64,000 bases of DNA, from NCBI GenBank assembly GCA_008508345.1, contig QNGE01003232.1, positions 1-64,000 of the forward strand, written 5' to 3'. This document shows, piece by piece, positions 46,501 through 57,799 of this stretch. Both the position numbers and the translations under genes were made by a program. This stretch comes from Paragonimus westermani. Its lineage: Eukaryota > Platyhelminthes > Trematoda > Plagiorchiida > Troglotrematidae. The notes below the pieces were generated by a model. That model was not told the DNA's origin. It saw nothing but the letters and a program-made list of their open reading frames with translations, and made no database searches. How positions within the stretch are numbered: the first letter of the stretch is position 1; each line of letters opens with the position of its first letter.

Positions 46501-48720
46501 CCTTGATGCTTACCAAGAAATGATGCAGTACACCCCAAGGAGTAAATTCACGTCTCAGCCAACATGAACGAATGAGGACGCGATTCTCGAATCACAAGTC
46601 TAGAAAGGAATAAGCTCTAACAGGTCCTGGTTCCCTCCGGGCTCCCAAAACATTCGGCTACGGCACAGCACCATATTCCACGTAGTGAAATCTCTCGGTG
46701 AGACCAGCTCCATCTGGAGATATCCGTGCTCAGATAAAACCCGCAGTCTGAACCAATTTAGGGGAGTTTCTGCAGAAACACCTACTCGAAAACAAGGTTC
46801 CGGAGGAGGGGTCAACCAGCAGCCCCAACGTATTGCTGCCGCTAGGCTAGCTAGATGTGTGCGCATTCCAGAGCAAAACGCTCGGTCAACCAGAGCCCAT
46901 GACTGCCTGCGAACTTCTCAGCGTCTGAGGTGCAACGCAAAACTGGGAACCAGTACGCATCTGTGAGAACAGACGGAGGAAGCCAAACATACATTTCCCC
47001 GACGGAGAGCACTACCATAACTATCTCCACCGAGCGACGAATGTCTGGGAACTGCATCCCCGGCGAAACAGATGTACAGGCCAGCAGGAGAACAAACGGG
47101 GTGCGCCACGCCGATTTCAGGTTAACCATACAGCCCATGAGAGGACGGAGGTTACGCAGCCATACTGTTAAAACGCAGAGCAGCAGACAGGTTACCTGAA
47201 TCATGTGGCCGCGTTATTAAGCCGAGCTACGCCACACCTATCTGGAACGAAGATCGCAACACGGTAGACGAAGTTCACATTGTCGAAACCCGCGCCCGAA
47301 AACGCTCAGGTCGGGCTATTTCATTGTGCAAACCTGCATAGCCCTGGAAAATGTGCCGTACCCAGAAGCCGTTCAACTTGTCTGGAGACGAGACGTTTGC
47401 ATCACGCGGGTTTGCGTCACATGTACGCATAACACGCTACATGCAAGCGATCATCCACAGGTCAGTAGTATCACCAGCCTCATCGGCTGTTTACCCACTC
47501 TGCACCTGACCACATTTTTGTACCTGAACGGAGCTGCAGAACTCTGCCACCAGTAGCGTTAGGTCCGTTGAGCACCCTTAGGCCAGCTCGAAGTGTAGAA
47601 AGCGTGGCCCGCGTCACAACCGAAGGGCAAACAGAAATGCGTCACAGAAGCACGCACGTCGTCCGCTCTTCACCTGTTTGGTCAAGTATGAAATGGTACC
47701 AGCGGTGAAAGTACTTTGCCGCACACGCTCAACATGATCTAGAACAGTCAGTGAAAACGCAAACCCACCACCAAAAGACAGACTAACGCACTGGTTCTGT
47801 TCATATACCGTCTAAGCACAAGCCCGCTAAGTGAAACAGATGTCCGAAGTTTTCAGGCCATGCCGAGGGCTTTCCCAATAGCTTGGAGCGGGAGTACGTA
47901 ACGCGGTGAGCTCGGACGGCAGCTGTCGCGTACACCACCGACGTCCAACTTCCAGACAACGATAACCAGAAAAAGAGACAACCGCAGTTGGTCGGGTCAG
48001 CATGAACACGTCGAAAAGTTTCCTGCGAACCCACCCATTATGGAGGCGGGCCAACCTAGATCTGTAACAGAGACAAACAGGCGGCGAACGGCAACCCGCC
48101 GCGATGGCTGCAGACGGGGCCAAAGGTGAACTGACTCAACGGTCGCCGCGATATTCACGCGGTAAGCACCTACTGCTACTACTAAACCAACTAGAACACT
48201 GGGCCCAGCAAAGTAGCCCATGACAAGGCAGTACGTTTTACCAGAAACCGTCAACAATTCGTGCGGAACCAACTACGGGGTGCAGGACGTCCTGCGAAAC
48301 CGACAACGCATCAACTGATTAATACTGCCGGTCAAAGCAGTACTGTATTATGAGTGACAGAAATAATCCAGCTACAAACGAGTTCGATTCGCGCACCTGT
48401 GCATGCGGGTAGTGCTGAAGCAGCCACTCGGTGAGATAATTCTTAACACACGTATCCGTCTAAGTTAGACCTCCAAAGTGACACGCGTTACACAGAACGT
48501 ACCGACAGGGGGCAGACAATCTTCTCAAATTTGCTGAATGCAAACACAACTAACAGAGCCCCGTATCCAATGGCAAAACACAATCAAAAAATGAGTCGAA
48601 AGCAACTTTACTCGATTGTTTCGGACATAATAAAATACCACGGATATGACAGGTACTAGAAATGATGAAAAACACAACAGTTGCAATCCACATTAAATGC
48701 AGGATTCGCCAGTTAACTTA
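40588..48720. other. About 8 kb with no supported gene
   Basis: I examined the longer frames at 41469-41702, 42039-42348, 45543-45824, 46851-47204 and 47827-48272 (all minus). None shows a family motif or a convincing pattern of exons. Composition becomes more GC-rich at about 46.6-48.3 kb. A block near 46736-46765 (AAACCCGCAGTCTGAACC) resembles the first block of repeat-B. The right end is presumably the 3' untranslated and downstream region of the CCAR gene; no clear poly(A) signal was identified. Confidence 0.4.
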
Positions 48721-51700
48721 TTACACTGCGTCCACAACCTCCCATTCTTTCTCCTCAGCCTTCTCTCCGTCCTCATCTGCTTTCATACCATCCTAGAAGT
48801 AAGTGACGGGTTAGTTATATCATACGGCTTACAGCTTCGGTCTCCTTTTCAGTGTTTGCCTCTTCGTTGGCCTTGTTTTTCTCTGCCTCGGCAGCTGCTT
48901 TCTCTGCATCCCGCTTCGCCTTTTCCTTCTCAAATTGCTTATTTATGTCGAAAAGCACGCGATCCATTTGATCTCTAGCAGAACGTAACAGATGATGGTA
49001 GGTATTCGAGACAGATTTATATTCGTGAAGCTGTTTCTGTTCAGTTTTGAGCCGCGTCGACAAATCGTGGTTTTGCGCACGAAGCTCATCTTCAGTGTCT
49101 TTGAACGAATTTAACTGAGTACGAGTTTTTTCTAGCAAAATGGTACACATCATCTAGAAAACCTACCCAGCTCATCCTTTATTTGGAAGAACTGAAACTC
49201 CATCTTGCGTTTTTGATCCTCTGCTCTTTCTATTCGATGCGTCATCTCTGACGTATTGCCACCGCCAATTACGATTCTAGAAACATAGCACATGCAAAAA
49301 ATACATACTTTGCGGGGATTGGAGGCTGCTCGATATCAAACAGTGCACGATTCCCAAGAGCAAGCATTTTGACCACCTCCGTGTCTTCCTCATCATTCTT
49401 CTTGATAGTCACAACGTCTTTGACGTCACCCTCCGCTATGTCACTATCTGTTAGCTGTTGATATTGCACATGATCTCTTCGCGTGACAACTTTCGCGACA
49501 AGTCTCCGCATCTGCAAAAGGATCAAAATCGAAAATAGATTTGAAAACCAACCTGAGCCCTTGAATACCGGAGACCTAACAGATGCAGGATTTCACAAAG
49601 ATCATGTTCTCGAATATACCCAGCGTGGCCAAGATCGTAATAAGTGAAGGCAAACAACAGATCCGGACGGACTGTCCTGCGAAGACGACGAACCTTTGGT
49701 TCATCACTTTCATCGGCAATAAGCTGACCGTCATTCCGCCGACGCTTTATGTCGGGTTCCTGGTCATCATCCTCGTTGAGACCGTTCTCAACTCTGAAAA
49801 CGAAGTGAACGATTACTAGGCACCGAAAAGCTGAGGCAATTTCAGGAAATTAAAATCTTATCGTTTCTTGATTGCTCCAAGCATGAGGCGCGAGCGCTTA
49901 AACACGTTGAAGTGAATCAAAGAAATCAGATGAAGCTCATATATGGCTATTTCAAGCGTAACAATATTCCTCGTACTTTCCGTCTTGTTCAGATTTATGT
50001 TCCTTCTCAGGCGCATCGTTAATGGCCTTGAAGATTGCGAAGGCGCAGTCGCGCTGGAGCATTTCATGGAATTGCTCAGCAAATAAGGAGACCTCAAAAT
50101 TGTGCTCCTTCTGATCTTCCGTACGATAATCAAGTAGGGAGAAGAGCGACACGCGGTGACAATCAAATCGGCCTCCTCTGGCATTTTTGTTGGGATGAAC
50201 AATGATCGATGGTTTTTCATTCAGTCGATAGAGACGTTCCAACCTTCGGCGCTCTTTCTCAGACAGCTCCTTGGATTCATCCTTCGACTGTGTCGTTGGA
50301 GACGTGGGCTTAGTTGGTGCTTCCTCGGCTGAATACAAGTAGAAAGAAGGACGTTAGTGTAAATCAGCTTGCAGTCCATTTAATAAAAGTACTGCCATTG
50401 TAAGGTGCTCGAGGACCACAGGGACAATTCAGTCCCGCTAGCAATCTTCTTCGCTTCACTCGTTAAGTGCTCTCAACTTATGCATTACGCACTAATCCTT
50501 ACGTCACGAGTTGAGCAACGTACGCTCGCGCGCTCGCTGCAGACCCCGAAAGCCAGAGACAACAATAAACAGAAAGGTGAACGAACCTTTAGCTTCGGAG
50601 ACGACTTTGTTTTCCTCCACTGCATCGGCTTTTTTCTCTTCGTTCAACGCTGCTTGTAACCGGGCGACCAAATTCACTTTCAGGCCTCTGGTGTCCAATT
50701 TGCGGGCAGCCAGCTCGTTCCGCAATTCATTCACCTGAAACAAAATTAAACATGCAACTGATCAGTACCTTTAGTGTGTTAACATCCAATTTCGAATAAT
50801 GTGTCGGCTCCATATCAGACTGAGCACCAGTCTCATCAGCCTCTTCCATACTAGCATCAACCGTTGAAGTGTCTGGTTCTGGCACCTCAGGAGCAACCTC
50901 TAAATCCGGCTTTTTTTCAGGTACCAGAAGGTTTTGCAGAACCGACGAATAGTACTCTTTCGTTTTAGCCCATTCCTCCTCAGTGGGAATTAAGTGAGCA
51001 GCATTTGGAATGAAGAAAACGACCACTTCAGGACGTTCCGTGGACACTGTCCTTTCCTCATCGTCACCAGTAAATGCTGGCGCCTTGGTATCAGCAAACC
51101 GGTAATAATTGATCTCCATAAAACGAATCCTGCAATGCGAGAATTAACAGAATCAAAAAGCATTTACCATTCGGTACACGATGACAAATCAAGTCCAGTG
51201 TATCCCTTGAAAGTTCGAATAGCCGTATTTATTAGTGTTTTAGGATCACCGGCGGGGTCGGCGCCATCCAAACTCGGCGACCAAGGGCCGCCGATGGCCA
51301 TTGTTTCGCTCTTAGCTCGGCCGCCGACCAAAAAGTGAATATTCTTACCAGGAGGAACCTTATCACTGTTACTGGGATCATCGGCCATTCGACAGGTGTT
51401 TTTGTACAGCTCAGCCAACTGAGGGCAAGCCATCAACATGACTCGAGCGGAGTAAGAGTAGTCAGCATCAACCGGACTGATGAGTGACGTATCGGCAGGG
51501 GTCGGTGGCTCGACATCCCGGTGAAACACCTAGAAGTGTAATCATGAAATCTCAGGAGCTAGACATACATGATAGTCAGTAGCATTTCCCAGTTTAAACG
51601 GGCTATGCATTGGGAACGGTTCACACCAAGTGGACTCACACTGGTAGAAGTCAGAAGCAATATTTAGGCGCGGGTAACTATGCCGGAGCTCTGTTACTCC

Positions 51701-52137
51701 ACGCGTTTTCACGTTGAACAATGTCTTTGGAACTTTCACCTCATACTTCCCAAAAGGGGTTTGGCGCTTTCCGAACGGCCTGTGATCGCGACGTTGGCTG
51801 GGAGGCGTGTCATGGTAACGCTTTTCTACCGGACTTCGACCTTTTGGTGGGCCCCGCTTACCACCCCGAAAATCGTCACGGCGGTCAGCTCGACGGCCGT
51901 AATTTTCTTCGCGGTACGCACCATAAAACGGTTTCGGAACGGGGGGCGCGTTGTAAGGCCTGCGCTCTGCAGAAGGAGGCCCGCCAATATAGAATCCTAC
52001 ACCTACTCCCCCAGAACCCATATAGCCACCACCATAAGGTGCTGAAAATATGCAAAAATTTAGTTAATAATTGATACACAACACAAAAAACAGCCTACAC
52101 AACAGAACATACCGTTCCGACTCCACCTGCTCGCCAT
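48721..52137 (-). CDS. CCAR1/CCAR2 (DBC1)-family protein, 11 coding exons
   Basis: Exons in gene order: 52137-52113, 52041-51569, 51529-51168, 51129-50769, 50734-50587, 50328-49977, 49793-49553, 49511-49309, 49276-49167, 49131-48833, 48792-48721. All introns are GT-AG, and the joined length of 2646 nt gives an uninterrupted 881-residue frame. Visible parts: RG/Pro-rich N-terminus (about 10-75); a conserved stretch around HSYPRLNIASDF (about 125); DBC1/Nudix-like domain (about 185-320, with MAIGGPWSPSLDGADP); acidic linker; SAP domain (about 395-437, VNELRNELAARKLDTRG); a conserved block with NEKPSIIVHPN; an EF-hand-like region (about 615-660, FTYYDLGHAGY) lacking full calcium ligands; and a charged coiled coil to about 855. 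In animals this family is nuclear and acts in transcription co-activation and RNA processing. Vertebrate members also have an N-terminal S1-like domain that I do not see here. The closest resemblance is to CCAR1. Confidence 0.92.
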
Positions 52138-52171
52138 AGCTGCTCAGTGGGAAATGGAAATGGTGCGTCCG

Positions 52172-52191
52172 ACTAAAACAAAATGAAATGG
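52172..52191 (-). promoter_or_regulatory. Splice acceptor upstream of the CCAR start codon
   Basis: On the minus strand a pyrimidine-rich CATTTCATTTTGTTTTAG ends 35 nt before the ATG at 52137. The first exon would begin at 52172. This could be a spliced-leader trans-splicing site, as used by many flatworm genes, or the end of an intron in the 5' untranslated region. Confidence 0.5.
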
Positions 52192-52488
52192 TTGTACATC
52201 CAAACAACTAAGCACGTGAAGTGGTTTCACGAATTGAAAACTTTCGCCTTTTCTAATCTCCAAAACATGGGTAAAGTGACTAGTTTAGTGATGAAAAAGC
52301 AAGAACACAATCACGCGCGAAAACTGAATCTTGGTGTCAGCTGACACGGATATGGACAATTTTCAGTCCTTCAGAATAAATAGTCATTGAGATAGACTCC
52401 GAAACCAATCAATTTTAGCTAGAAGTCGTGTTATTTGAAACTCGACAGTTGTCTAATAACTGTTTTCGAAACGTGAATATTTTCCCAC
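52192..52488. other. Spacer between CCAR and Gypsy-1
   Basis: About 300 bp separating the CCAR 5' end from the Gypsy-1 LTR. If CCAR is transcribed from a local promoter it should lie here; no unambiguous TATA or initiator element was picked out. Confidence 0.4.
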
Positions 52489-52789
52489 TGTAGCGACTCT
52501 ATATGCTTATGGCTAACTGCGTTGACGTTACAGTTCGCATTTGTACTCTCTCCCTTCCCCCACATTTTGTATGCGCTTAAACGTTTGTTTGAACGAGTAT
52601 GGTTTCCGGCAGGCCACCCGCACAGTCGAACGTTTCCGCTCCGGTGCCTGCTCGCGTGACGTTTTGCTGTGTTAACGTTTCATCTCGCTCTTCGCTCGCT
52701 CTCGTCGATTTTACGGGTGGACAATATATTTCTCGTCTACTCGATGCGTTGTTCGTAATTTATTGGCCATAGCCCGTCTGAACTCTACA
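52489..52789 (+). repeat. Gypsy-1 5' LTR
   Basis: Begins TGTAGCGACTC and ends GAACTCTACA, and is 301 bp like its partner. The terminal TGTAG/CTACA inverted repeat supports these ends. Confidence 0.93.
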
Positions 52790-52792
52790 AAT

Positions 52793-52810
52793 TGGTGAGC
52801 CCGTTTGGGG
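52793..52810 (+). promoter_or_regulatory. Gypsy-1 primer-binding site
   Basis: TGGTGAGCCCGTTTGGGG starts 3 nt after the LTR. Its first 11 bases differ by one from the tRNA-Trp-complementary TGGTGACCCCG known for the CsRn1 clade. The assignment to tRNA-Trp is inferred. Confidence 0.7.
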
Positions 52811-52937
52811 TATATACGTCAGTGTATACCTGAGTTCATTTTTTCATCCCCTCATCACTTTTTGGGTGCGTATATTATATATATATATGTATAGAGTGCA
52901 TATATATATTTATACCATTCCTATTCGCTCGGTCGCT

Positions 52938-53776
52938 ATGGACACTAAGGAGGTTGAGTCCGAATTCTCGTCTTCGGTGTCGTTGATCACGCTAGCTGTT
53001 CCCGCTTTTGGGGACCTCGACCCAGAGCTGTGGTTCGCTGTGTTGGAAATAGAGTTCGGCTATCGGCGCACAACGAATGACTCGGACAAGTTCTTGCAGC
53101 TTATACCGCGTCTCCCCCGAGATATGCTGATCCTGGTTAGTGATATTTTACCGGGGTCGACAACCGATCGTTATGAGTCCGCTAAGCAGACGATTCTTAA
53201 GGAAACAGTCATCCGATAAAATGCGTTTGGAATAACTGTTCCAACGACTGCAATTGGGGGAAAAGAAGCCGTCGGTTCTTCTTCGGGAGATGTGACTTGT
53301 AGCAGGTAAAGCAAAGCTACCTGAGTCGTTTTTGCGAGAGTTGTGGATTCAAAGATTGCCCGAGTACATACAGGGGCTACTTCCGTGTTACCCTCACGTT
53401 CGTTAGGCGACCTTGCGGTTTCGGCCGACGCGATACATGAGCGTTTCCGAGGCGCAGGGCAGCCAGCAGTATTTGGGCAGATAGTTGACGCGAACAGTCC
53501 GGCGGATCACTTGTTGGCCACGAAGGACGCCAAAATAGCAAGCCTGCGGAGATCATTGGAATGCCGTGAACACAACCCCTCAGAAACAAACGCTGAGATA
53601 GCTCAATTGCGGCGTGAATTGGCTGATCTTCGTGCCAGCATTTAGCGCAATAGATCACCGTCTAGAATTCCTCCAACGCGCGCCCGATCACCGCCCGGAC
53701 TAAAAACTGGCAGTGTTTGTTGGTATCATGAGACGTATGGCGAAAACGCCAGACGATGCCGGTCGCCACGTAGCTG
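52938..53776 (+). pseudogene. Gypsy-1 gag, frameshifted and nonsense mutated
   Basis: Gag begins MDTKEVESEF at 52938 and is open to the stop at 53217. Related gag coding then continues in a different frame (a segment reading LPESFLRELWIQRLPEY near 53311-53361) that itself contains stops, before further frame changes. A nucleocapsid-like segment starts CWYHETYGENARRC at 53718; the expected final cysteine appears replaced. This copy cannot make a full Gag. The nucleocapsid frame differs from the pol frame by -1, which would fit frameshift-dependent pol expression in the ancestor. Confidence 0.8.
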
Positions 53777-53884
53777 TCGTGGTAACAAACGTTTAAACTA
53801 GCAGGCCGGCGTGTTCTAGCGACGACAGCCACAGGCCAGTCAAACAGCAGTCGCCTTTTCTTTCTGAAAGATTTAACCTCCAAA

Positions 53885-56800
53885 ATGCAATTCTTAATAG
53901 ACACAGGGGCAGAGGTCAGTGTCATCCCGCATTCAGTAATGGATGCGCGTTCAGAATCCGGCACTACTCTCCGAGCTGCAAACGGTACGCCCATTAAAAC
54001 CTTCGGTCGTCGACTGATGAATTTAAACTTTGGCCTTAGACGCGATTTTCCCTGGGTTTTTCTCGTGGCCGATATTCCTTTCCCTATCGTTGGTATCGAC
54101 TTCCTCCGACATTTCGATTTACTGGTCGACGCACGTCGATCACGTCTGATCGATACCTCGACGAAGCTAAACGTTCAGGGTAAGCCATCACACGCGGCTG
54201 TGATCAGTCCTATGCTAGCCAATCCTCTAGTTTGCGAGCCTTACGGGAAACTTTTATCCGAATTCCCTCAACTGATCCGCCCCGCTAACGAACTGCCGGC
54301 CGTGACAACCGACGTTGCGCATCACATTGTCACACGAGGGCCGCCAGTTCGATGTCGTCCACGCCGTTTAGCTCCTGAAAAGCTCAAAATTGCCCGAGCC
54401 GAATTCGAGCATATGCTCCAACTCGGCATTATCCGTCCGTCCAATAGCCCGTGGGCTTCGCCATTGCACATGGTGCCTAAAAAGACTGACAACGACTGGC
54501 GTCCGTGCGGCGACTATCGAGCGTTGAACAACGCAACCACTCCCGATAGGTATCCAATTCCCCACATTCAGGACTTGACGGCAAACCTGTCAGGGAAACA
54601 GATATTCACAAAAATCGACCTAGTGCGCGCTTACAATCAGATTCCTGTAGCCCCAGAAGACGTCCCAAAGACAGCAGTCATAACACCGTTCGGGCTTTTC
54701 GAATTCTTACGCATGCCGTTTGGTCTGGGCAACGCCGCTCAGACTTTCCAACGTTTTATTCACGACGTGTGTCGCGGGCTGGACGGTGTTTATCCGTACT
54801 TAGATGATATCTTGGTGGCCAGCTCATCGCAGGAGGAACATTGCGTACACTTGCGTTCATTATTCACCCGGCTGTCGCATCATGGCGTTACCATACACCT
54901 GGCTAAATGCTCTTTCGGAGCGTCCCGCGTAGCCTTCCTGGGTCATAGTATATCCGCGAGCGGGATAGAACCTCTCCCCGACAAAGTACAGGCAATAGTG
55001 GACTACCCGGAGCCCACATCGTTCAAGCAACTTCGCCGTTTTGATGGTTTAGTGAATTTTTACCGTCGTTTCATCCCTAACTGTGCCTGTCTAATGCAAC
55101 CGCTCACCGACCTACTCAGAGGTAAGACACGTTCATTCTTATTCCCAACGGCCGCAAAAATGGCCTTCATTAATTTAAAAAGGGCCATCGCCAATATAGC
55201 ATCGCTGTCGCATCACCATCCGTCTGCTCCCTTGGCGCTAAGCGTGGATGCATCAGACGTGGCTGTAGGGGCGGTTCTGCAACAGCAACTCGGTGCCCAT
55301 TGGTGCCCGCTAGCCTTTTTCTCTAAACGGTTACAACCTACTGAGTCGCGGTATAGTGCTTTTGGGAAGGAGCTGTTAGCGGTATACCTCGGCATCCGCC
55401 ATTTTCGACATGTCCTTGAAGGCAGGGACTTTATCGTATTCACAGACCATAAGCCTCTAACGTATGCGTTACGCTCGACAACGGACAGGTATTCCCCCAG
55501 AGAGACGAGACATCTGGATTATGTCGCTCAGTTCACGACCAATATTCGTCATATTTCAGGTACTGCGAACCCAGTCGCCGATGCTCTCTCGCGCATTAAT
55601 GCTACACTGAGCACGACGGAAAGCTCAGTCGATCTGACGGCAATCGCAGCCGCACAGGACAACGACCCGGAGATAGAACAACTCCGCCGGTCCAGTTCCC
55701 TTAAGTTAGAAAGAGTCCCCATGAATTCCTCCGGTGGTCTGATTATTTGTGACACTTCACAAGGCATTCCTCGTCCGGTTATTCCATTGGCCTTCCGCCG
55801 CCGAATTTTCGATACGTTGCACAACATGTCTCACCCTGGCATACGTTCAACAGTCAAACTGGTCACGCAGCGCTTCGTCTGGCGCAACGTCAATCGCGAC
55901 GTCCGCACATGGGCGAAAGCGTGCATACACTGCCAGCGGTCTAAGATCCACCGTCACACGCGTACCCCAGTGGGAACTTTTGCAGCCCCCGATGAACGCT
56001 TCTATCACGTGCATGTCGACCTGGTCGGACCCCTGCCACCCTCGGATGGGTATACTTACATCCTGACATGCGTAGACAGGTTTACACGTTGGCCAGAGGC
56101 TATACCAATTCCGAATTGCTCGTCGGAAACCGTCGCACGAGCATTCTTAGAACGTTGGGTCGCTCAGTTTGGTTGCCCTGCTGTAGTGACTACCGATCGC
56201 GGGTCACATTTTGACTTAGCCTTCACTTCACTCCTCAACGCACTAGGCTGTAGTAGAATTCGCACAACAGCTTACCACCCGGCAGCCAACGGGTTGGTTG
56301 AGCGTTTTCATCGGCAGTTGAAAAGTTCACTATCCGCTAGCAACAACCCCTCATGGCACGAGGTTCTGCCACTAGTCTTGTTAGGTATCCGTAACACGCT
56401 GAAGGCTGACCTGCATACCACCCCCGCCCAGTTAGTGTATGGGTGCTCCTTACGTTTACCCGGCGAGTTGGTTGCCCCACGCGCAACGGGACCTATCAAC
56501 TTCGCAGATTACGGCGAGCGGCTAGCCCAACACATGAGGCGACTCCGACCACATCCACCGAGAGAACAGACGACGCCAACGTACGTACACCCTCGTCTGT
56601 CAACTTGTTCTCATGTTTTGGTTCGTGCGGTTACTCCTAGACGACCTTTGCACCCGCCGTATACCGGACCGTTTCGCGTCCTCGCACGCTATGCTAAGAC
56701 TTTCGTGCTGGAACGCAATGGTAAACGCGAGGTGATCTCTATCGATAGACTGAAGCCAGCGTTTATAGAGGTACCCGATAAGGAAACTGGTTCGCAAGCA

Positions 56801-56962
56801 GCAACGCCATCTTCAGTCGGTACATTACCTAGCGTTGGTACAGATTCGCTTTCAGTGGCGACTCCGCCTGCCTCGACGGGGCCAAGCCCCCAGAGCAGAC
56901 GCGGGCGAGATTTGCGGAGGCCAGTGCGATTCGCAGATTACGTGGACGTCCGCCGTATCTAA
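53885..56962 (+). CDS. Gypsy-1 Pol polyprotein (protease, RT, RNase H, integrase)
   Basis: An open frame of 1025 residues, full length for a gypsy Pol and without internal stops. Retropepsin: [13 protein letters not shown] with catalytic D6. Reverse transcriptase (about 155-345): [25 protein letters not shown], and the YLDD box at 305-308. RNase H (about 440-560): catalytic D455 in [14 protein letters not shown] and a [12 protein letters not shown] motif. Integrase: HHCC zinc site H646, H650, C680, C683, and the DDE triad D712, D771 and E806 (34 residues between the last two), followed by a GPF/Y module ([11 protein letters not shown]) near the C-terminus. The open frame extends upstream of the first ATG, so the true start is probably a frameshift product with Gag. 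All catalytic residues look intact. Autonomous activity is unlikely because gag is broken, but trans-complementation is conceivable. Confidence 0.95.
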   Translation: MQFLIDTGAEVSVIPHSVMDARSESGTTLRAANGTPIKTFGRRLMNLNFGLRRDFPWVFLVADIPFPIVGIDFLRHFDLLVDARRSRLIDTSTKLNVQGKPSHAAVISPMLANPLVCEPYGKLLSEFPQLIRPANELPAVTTDVAHHIVTRGPPVRCRPRRLAPEKLKIARAEFEHMLQLGIIRPSNSPWASPLHMVPKKTDNDWRPCGDYRALNNATTPDRYPIPHIQDLTANLSGKQIFTKIDLVRAYNQIPVAPEDVPKTAVITPFGLFEFLRMPFGLGNAAQTFQRFIHDVCRGLDGVYPYLDDILVASSSQEEHCVHLRSLFTRLSHHGVTIHLAKCSFGASRVAFLGHSISASGIEPLPDKVQAIVDYPEPTSFKQLRRFDGLVNFYRRFIPNCACLMQPLTDLLRGKTRSFLFPTAAKMAFINLKRAIANIASLSHHHPSAPLALSVDASDVAVGAVLQQQLGAHWCPLAFFSKRLQPTESRYSAFGKELLAVYLGIRHFRHVLEGRDFIVFTDHKPLTYALRSTTDRYSPRETRHLDYVAQFTTNIRHISGTANPVADALSRINATLSTTESSVDLTAIAAAQDNDPEIEQLRRSSSLKLERVPMNSSGGLIICDTSQGIPRPVIPLAFRRRIFDTLHNMSHPGIRSTVKLVTQRFVWRNVNRDVRTWAKACIHCQRSKIHRHTRTPVGTFAAPDERFYHVHVDLVGPLPPSDGYTYILTCVDRFTRWPEAIPIPNCSSETVARAFLERWVAQFGCPAVVTTDRGSHFDLAFTSLLNALGCSRIRTTAYHPAANGLVERFHRQLKSSLSASNNPSWHEVLPLVLLGIRNTLKADLHTTPAQLVYGCSLRLPGELVAPRATGPINFADYGERLAQHMRRLRPHPPREQTTPTYVHPRLSTCSHVLVRAVTPRRPLHPPYTGPFRVLARYAKTFVLERNGKREVISIDRLKPAFIEVPDKETGSQAATPSSVGTLPSVGTDSLSVATPPASTGPSPQSRRGRDLRRPVRFADYVDVRRI

Positions 56963-57486
56963 TTTTTGTTGTCACTTCCTTAACAAGTTGATTTTAGATG
57001 GCCTAACCTACAACAGACTGTCGGCGAGACGTTTTCTTTGGAAAAGCAAAAGAAAGCCTTATTTTGTCGGACGCCATGGAGTCAGAAAACCCGGTGAGGT
57101 TATCGTTTTCAGTTTATGAGCACTGTACATTCTAGATACCTGAAATTAACCATCCATCATCTACATGGGGCACTGAGGGCGTGCATTGCGAGAAGACGCT
57201 AGAAAGCTCGAATTCCGATGACGATCGCCCGCGATGGACGTGAACAAGGCTACGGCCCTAGTAGGCCGACCACAACGTGTCTGTTCCCAATTCCCCTTCT
57301 GCCCACAACCATTAACCTCCCCAACAGTGACCCCCAACCATTTTCAATTGTTTCCCTCACCCTTCCACCGGACGTGGACGCGAGCTGTGTGGCAGGAGTA
57401 AATTGGACCGTTCATGCTCGAGTCAACGGTTCCGGTTAACTGAAAAACTCCTACATTATCGAAGTCAACACCCTGGTTGTCTTCTA
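56963..57486 (+). other. Gypsy-1 untranslated region before the 3' LTR
   Basis: About 520 bp between the pol stop and the polypurine region, with no coding motif. It is part of the element because it lies inside the LTR pair. Confidence 0.6.
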
Positions 57487-57498
57487 GCGGGGGAGCTC
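57486..57498 (+). promoter_or_regulatory. Candidate Gypsy-1 polypurine tract
   Basis: AGCGGGGGAGCTC directly precedes the 3' LTR. It is only partly purine, so it is a weak match. Confidence 0.45.
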
Positions 57499-57799
57499 TG
57501 CAGCGACCCAATTTGTTTATGGCTAACTGCGTTGACGTTACAGTTAGCATTTGTACTCTCTCCCTTCCCCCACATTTTGTATGCGCTTAAACGTTTGTTT
57601 GAACGAGTATGGTTTCCGGCAGGCCACCCGCACACTCGAACGTTTCCGCTCCGGTGCCTGCTCGCGTGACGTTTTGCTGTGTTAACGTTTCATCTCGCTC
57701 TTCGCTCGCTCTCGTCGATTTTACGGGTGGACAATATATTTCTCGTCTACTCGTTGCGTTGTTTGTAATTGATCGGTCATAGCCCGTCTGAACTCTACA
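57499..57799 (+). repeat. Gypsy-1 3' LTR
   Basis: Begins TGCAGCGACCC and ends GAACTCTACA. It aligns with the 5' LTR without gaps. Confidence 0.93.

Larger units (their letters stand above)
52489..57799 (+). mobile_element. Gypsy-1: CsRn1-type Ty3/gypsy LTR retrotransposon
   Basis: A 5311-bp element bounded by two 301-bp LTRs with TGTAG...CTACA ends. A tRNA-Trp-like primer site lies 3 nt after the 5' LTR, then a degenerate gag, a fully open pol and a weak purine tract before the 3' LTR. The nucleocapsid remnant has a C-x2-H-x9-C pattern rather than CCHC, and the primer site resembles the tRNA-Trp site; both are known features of the CsRn1 clade first described from Clonorchis sinensis. Flanking bases CCAC (left) and CTAC (right) could be a 4-bp target duplication with one change. 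By eye the LTRs differ at 12 of 301 positions. Confidence 0.93.

Noticed and set aside
51680..52074. Two 117-121-codon plus-strand frames
   Set aside because: Antisense shadows of the second CCAR exon.
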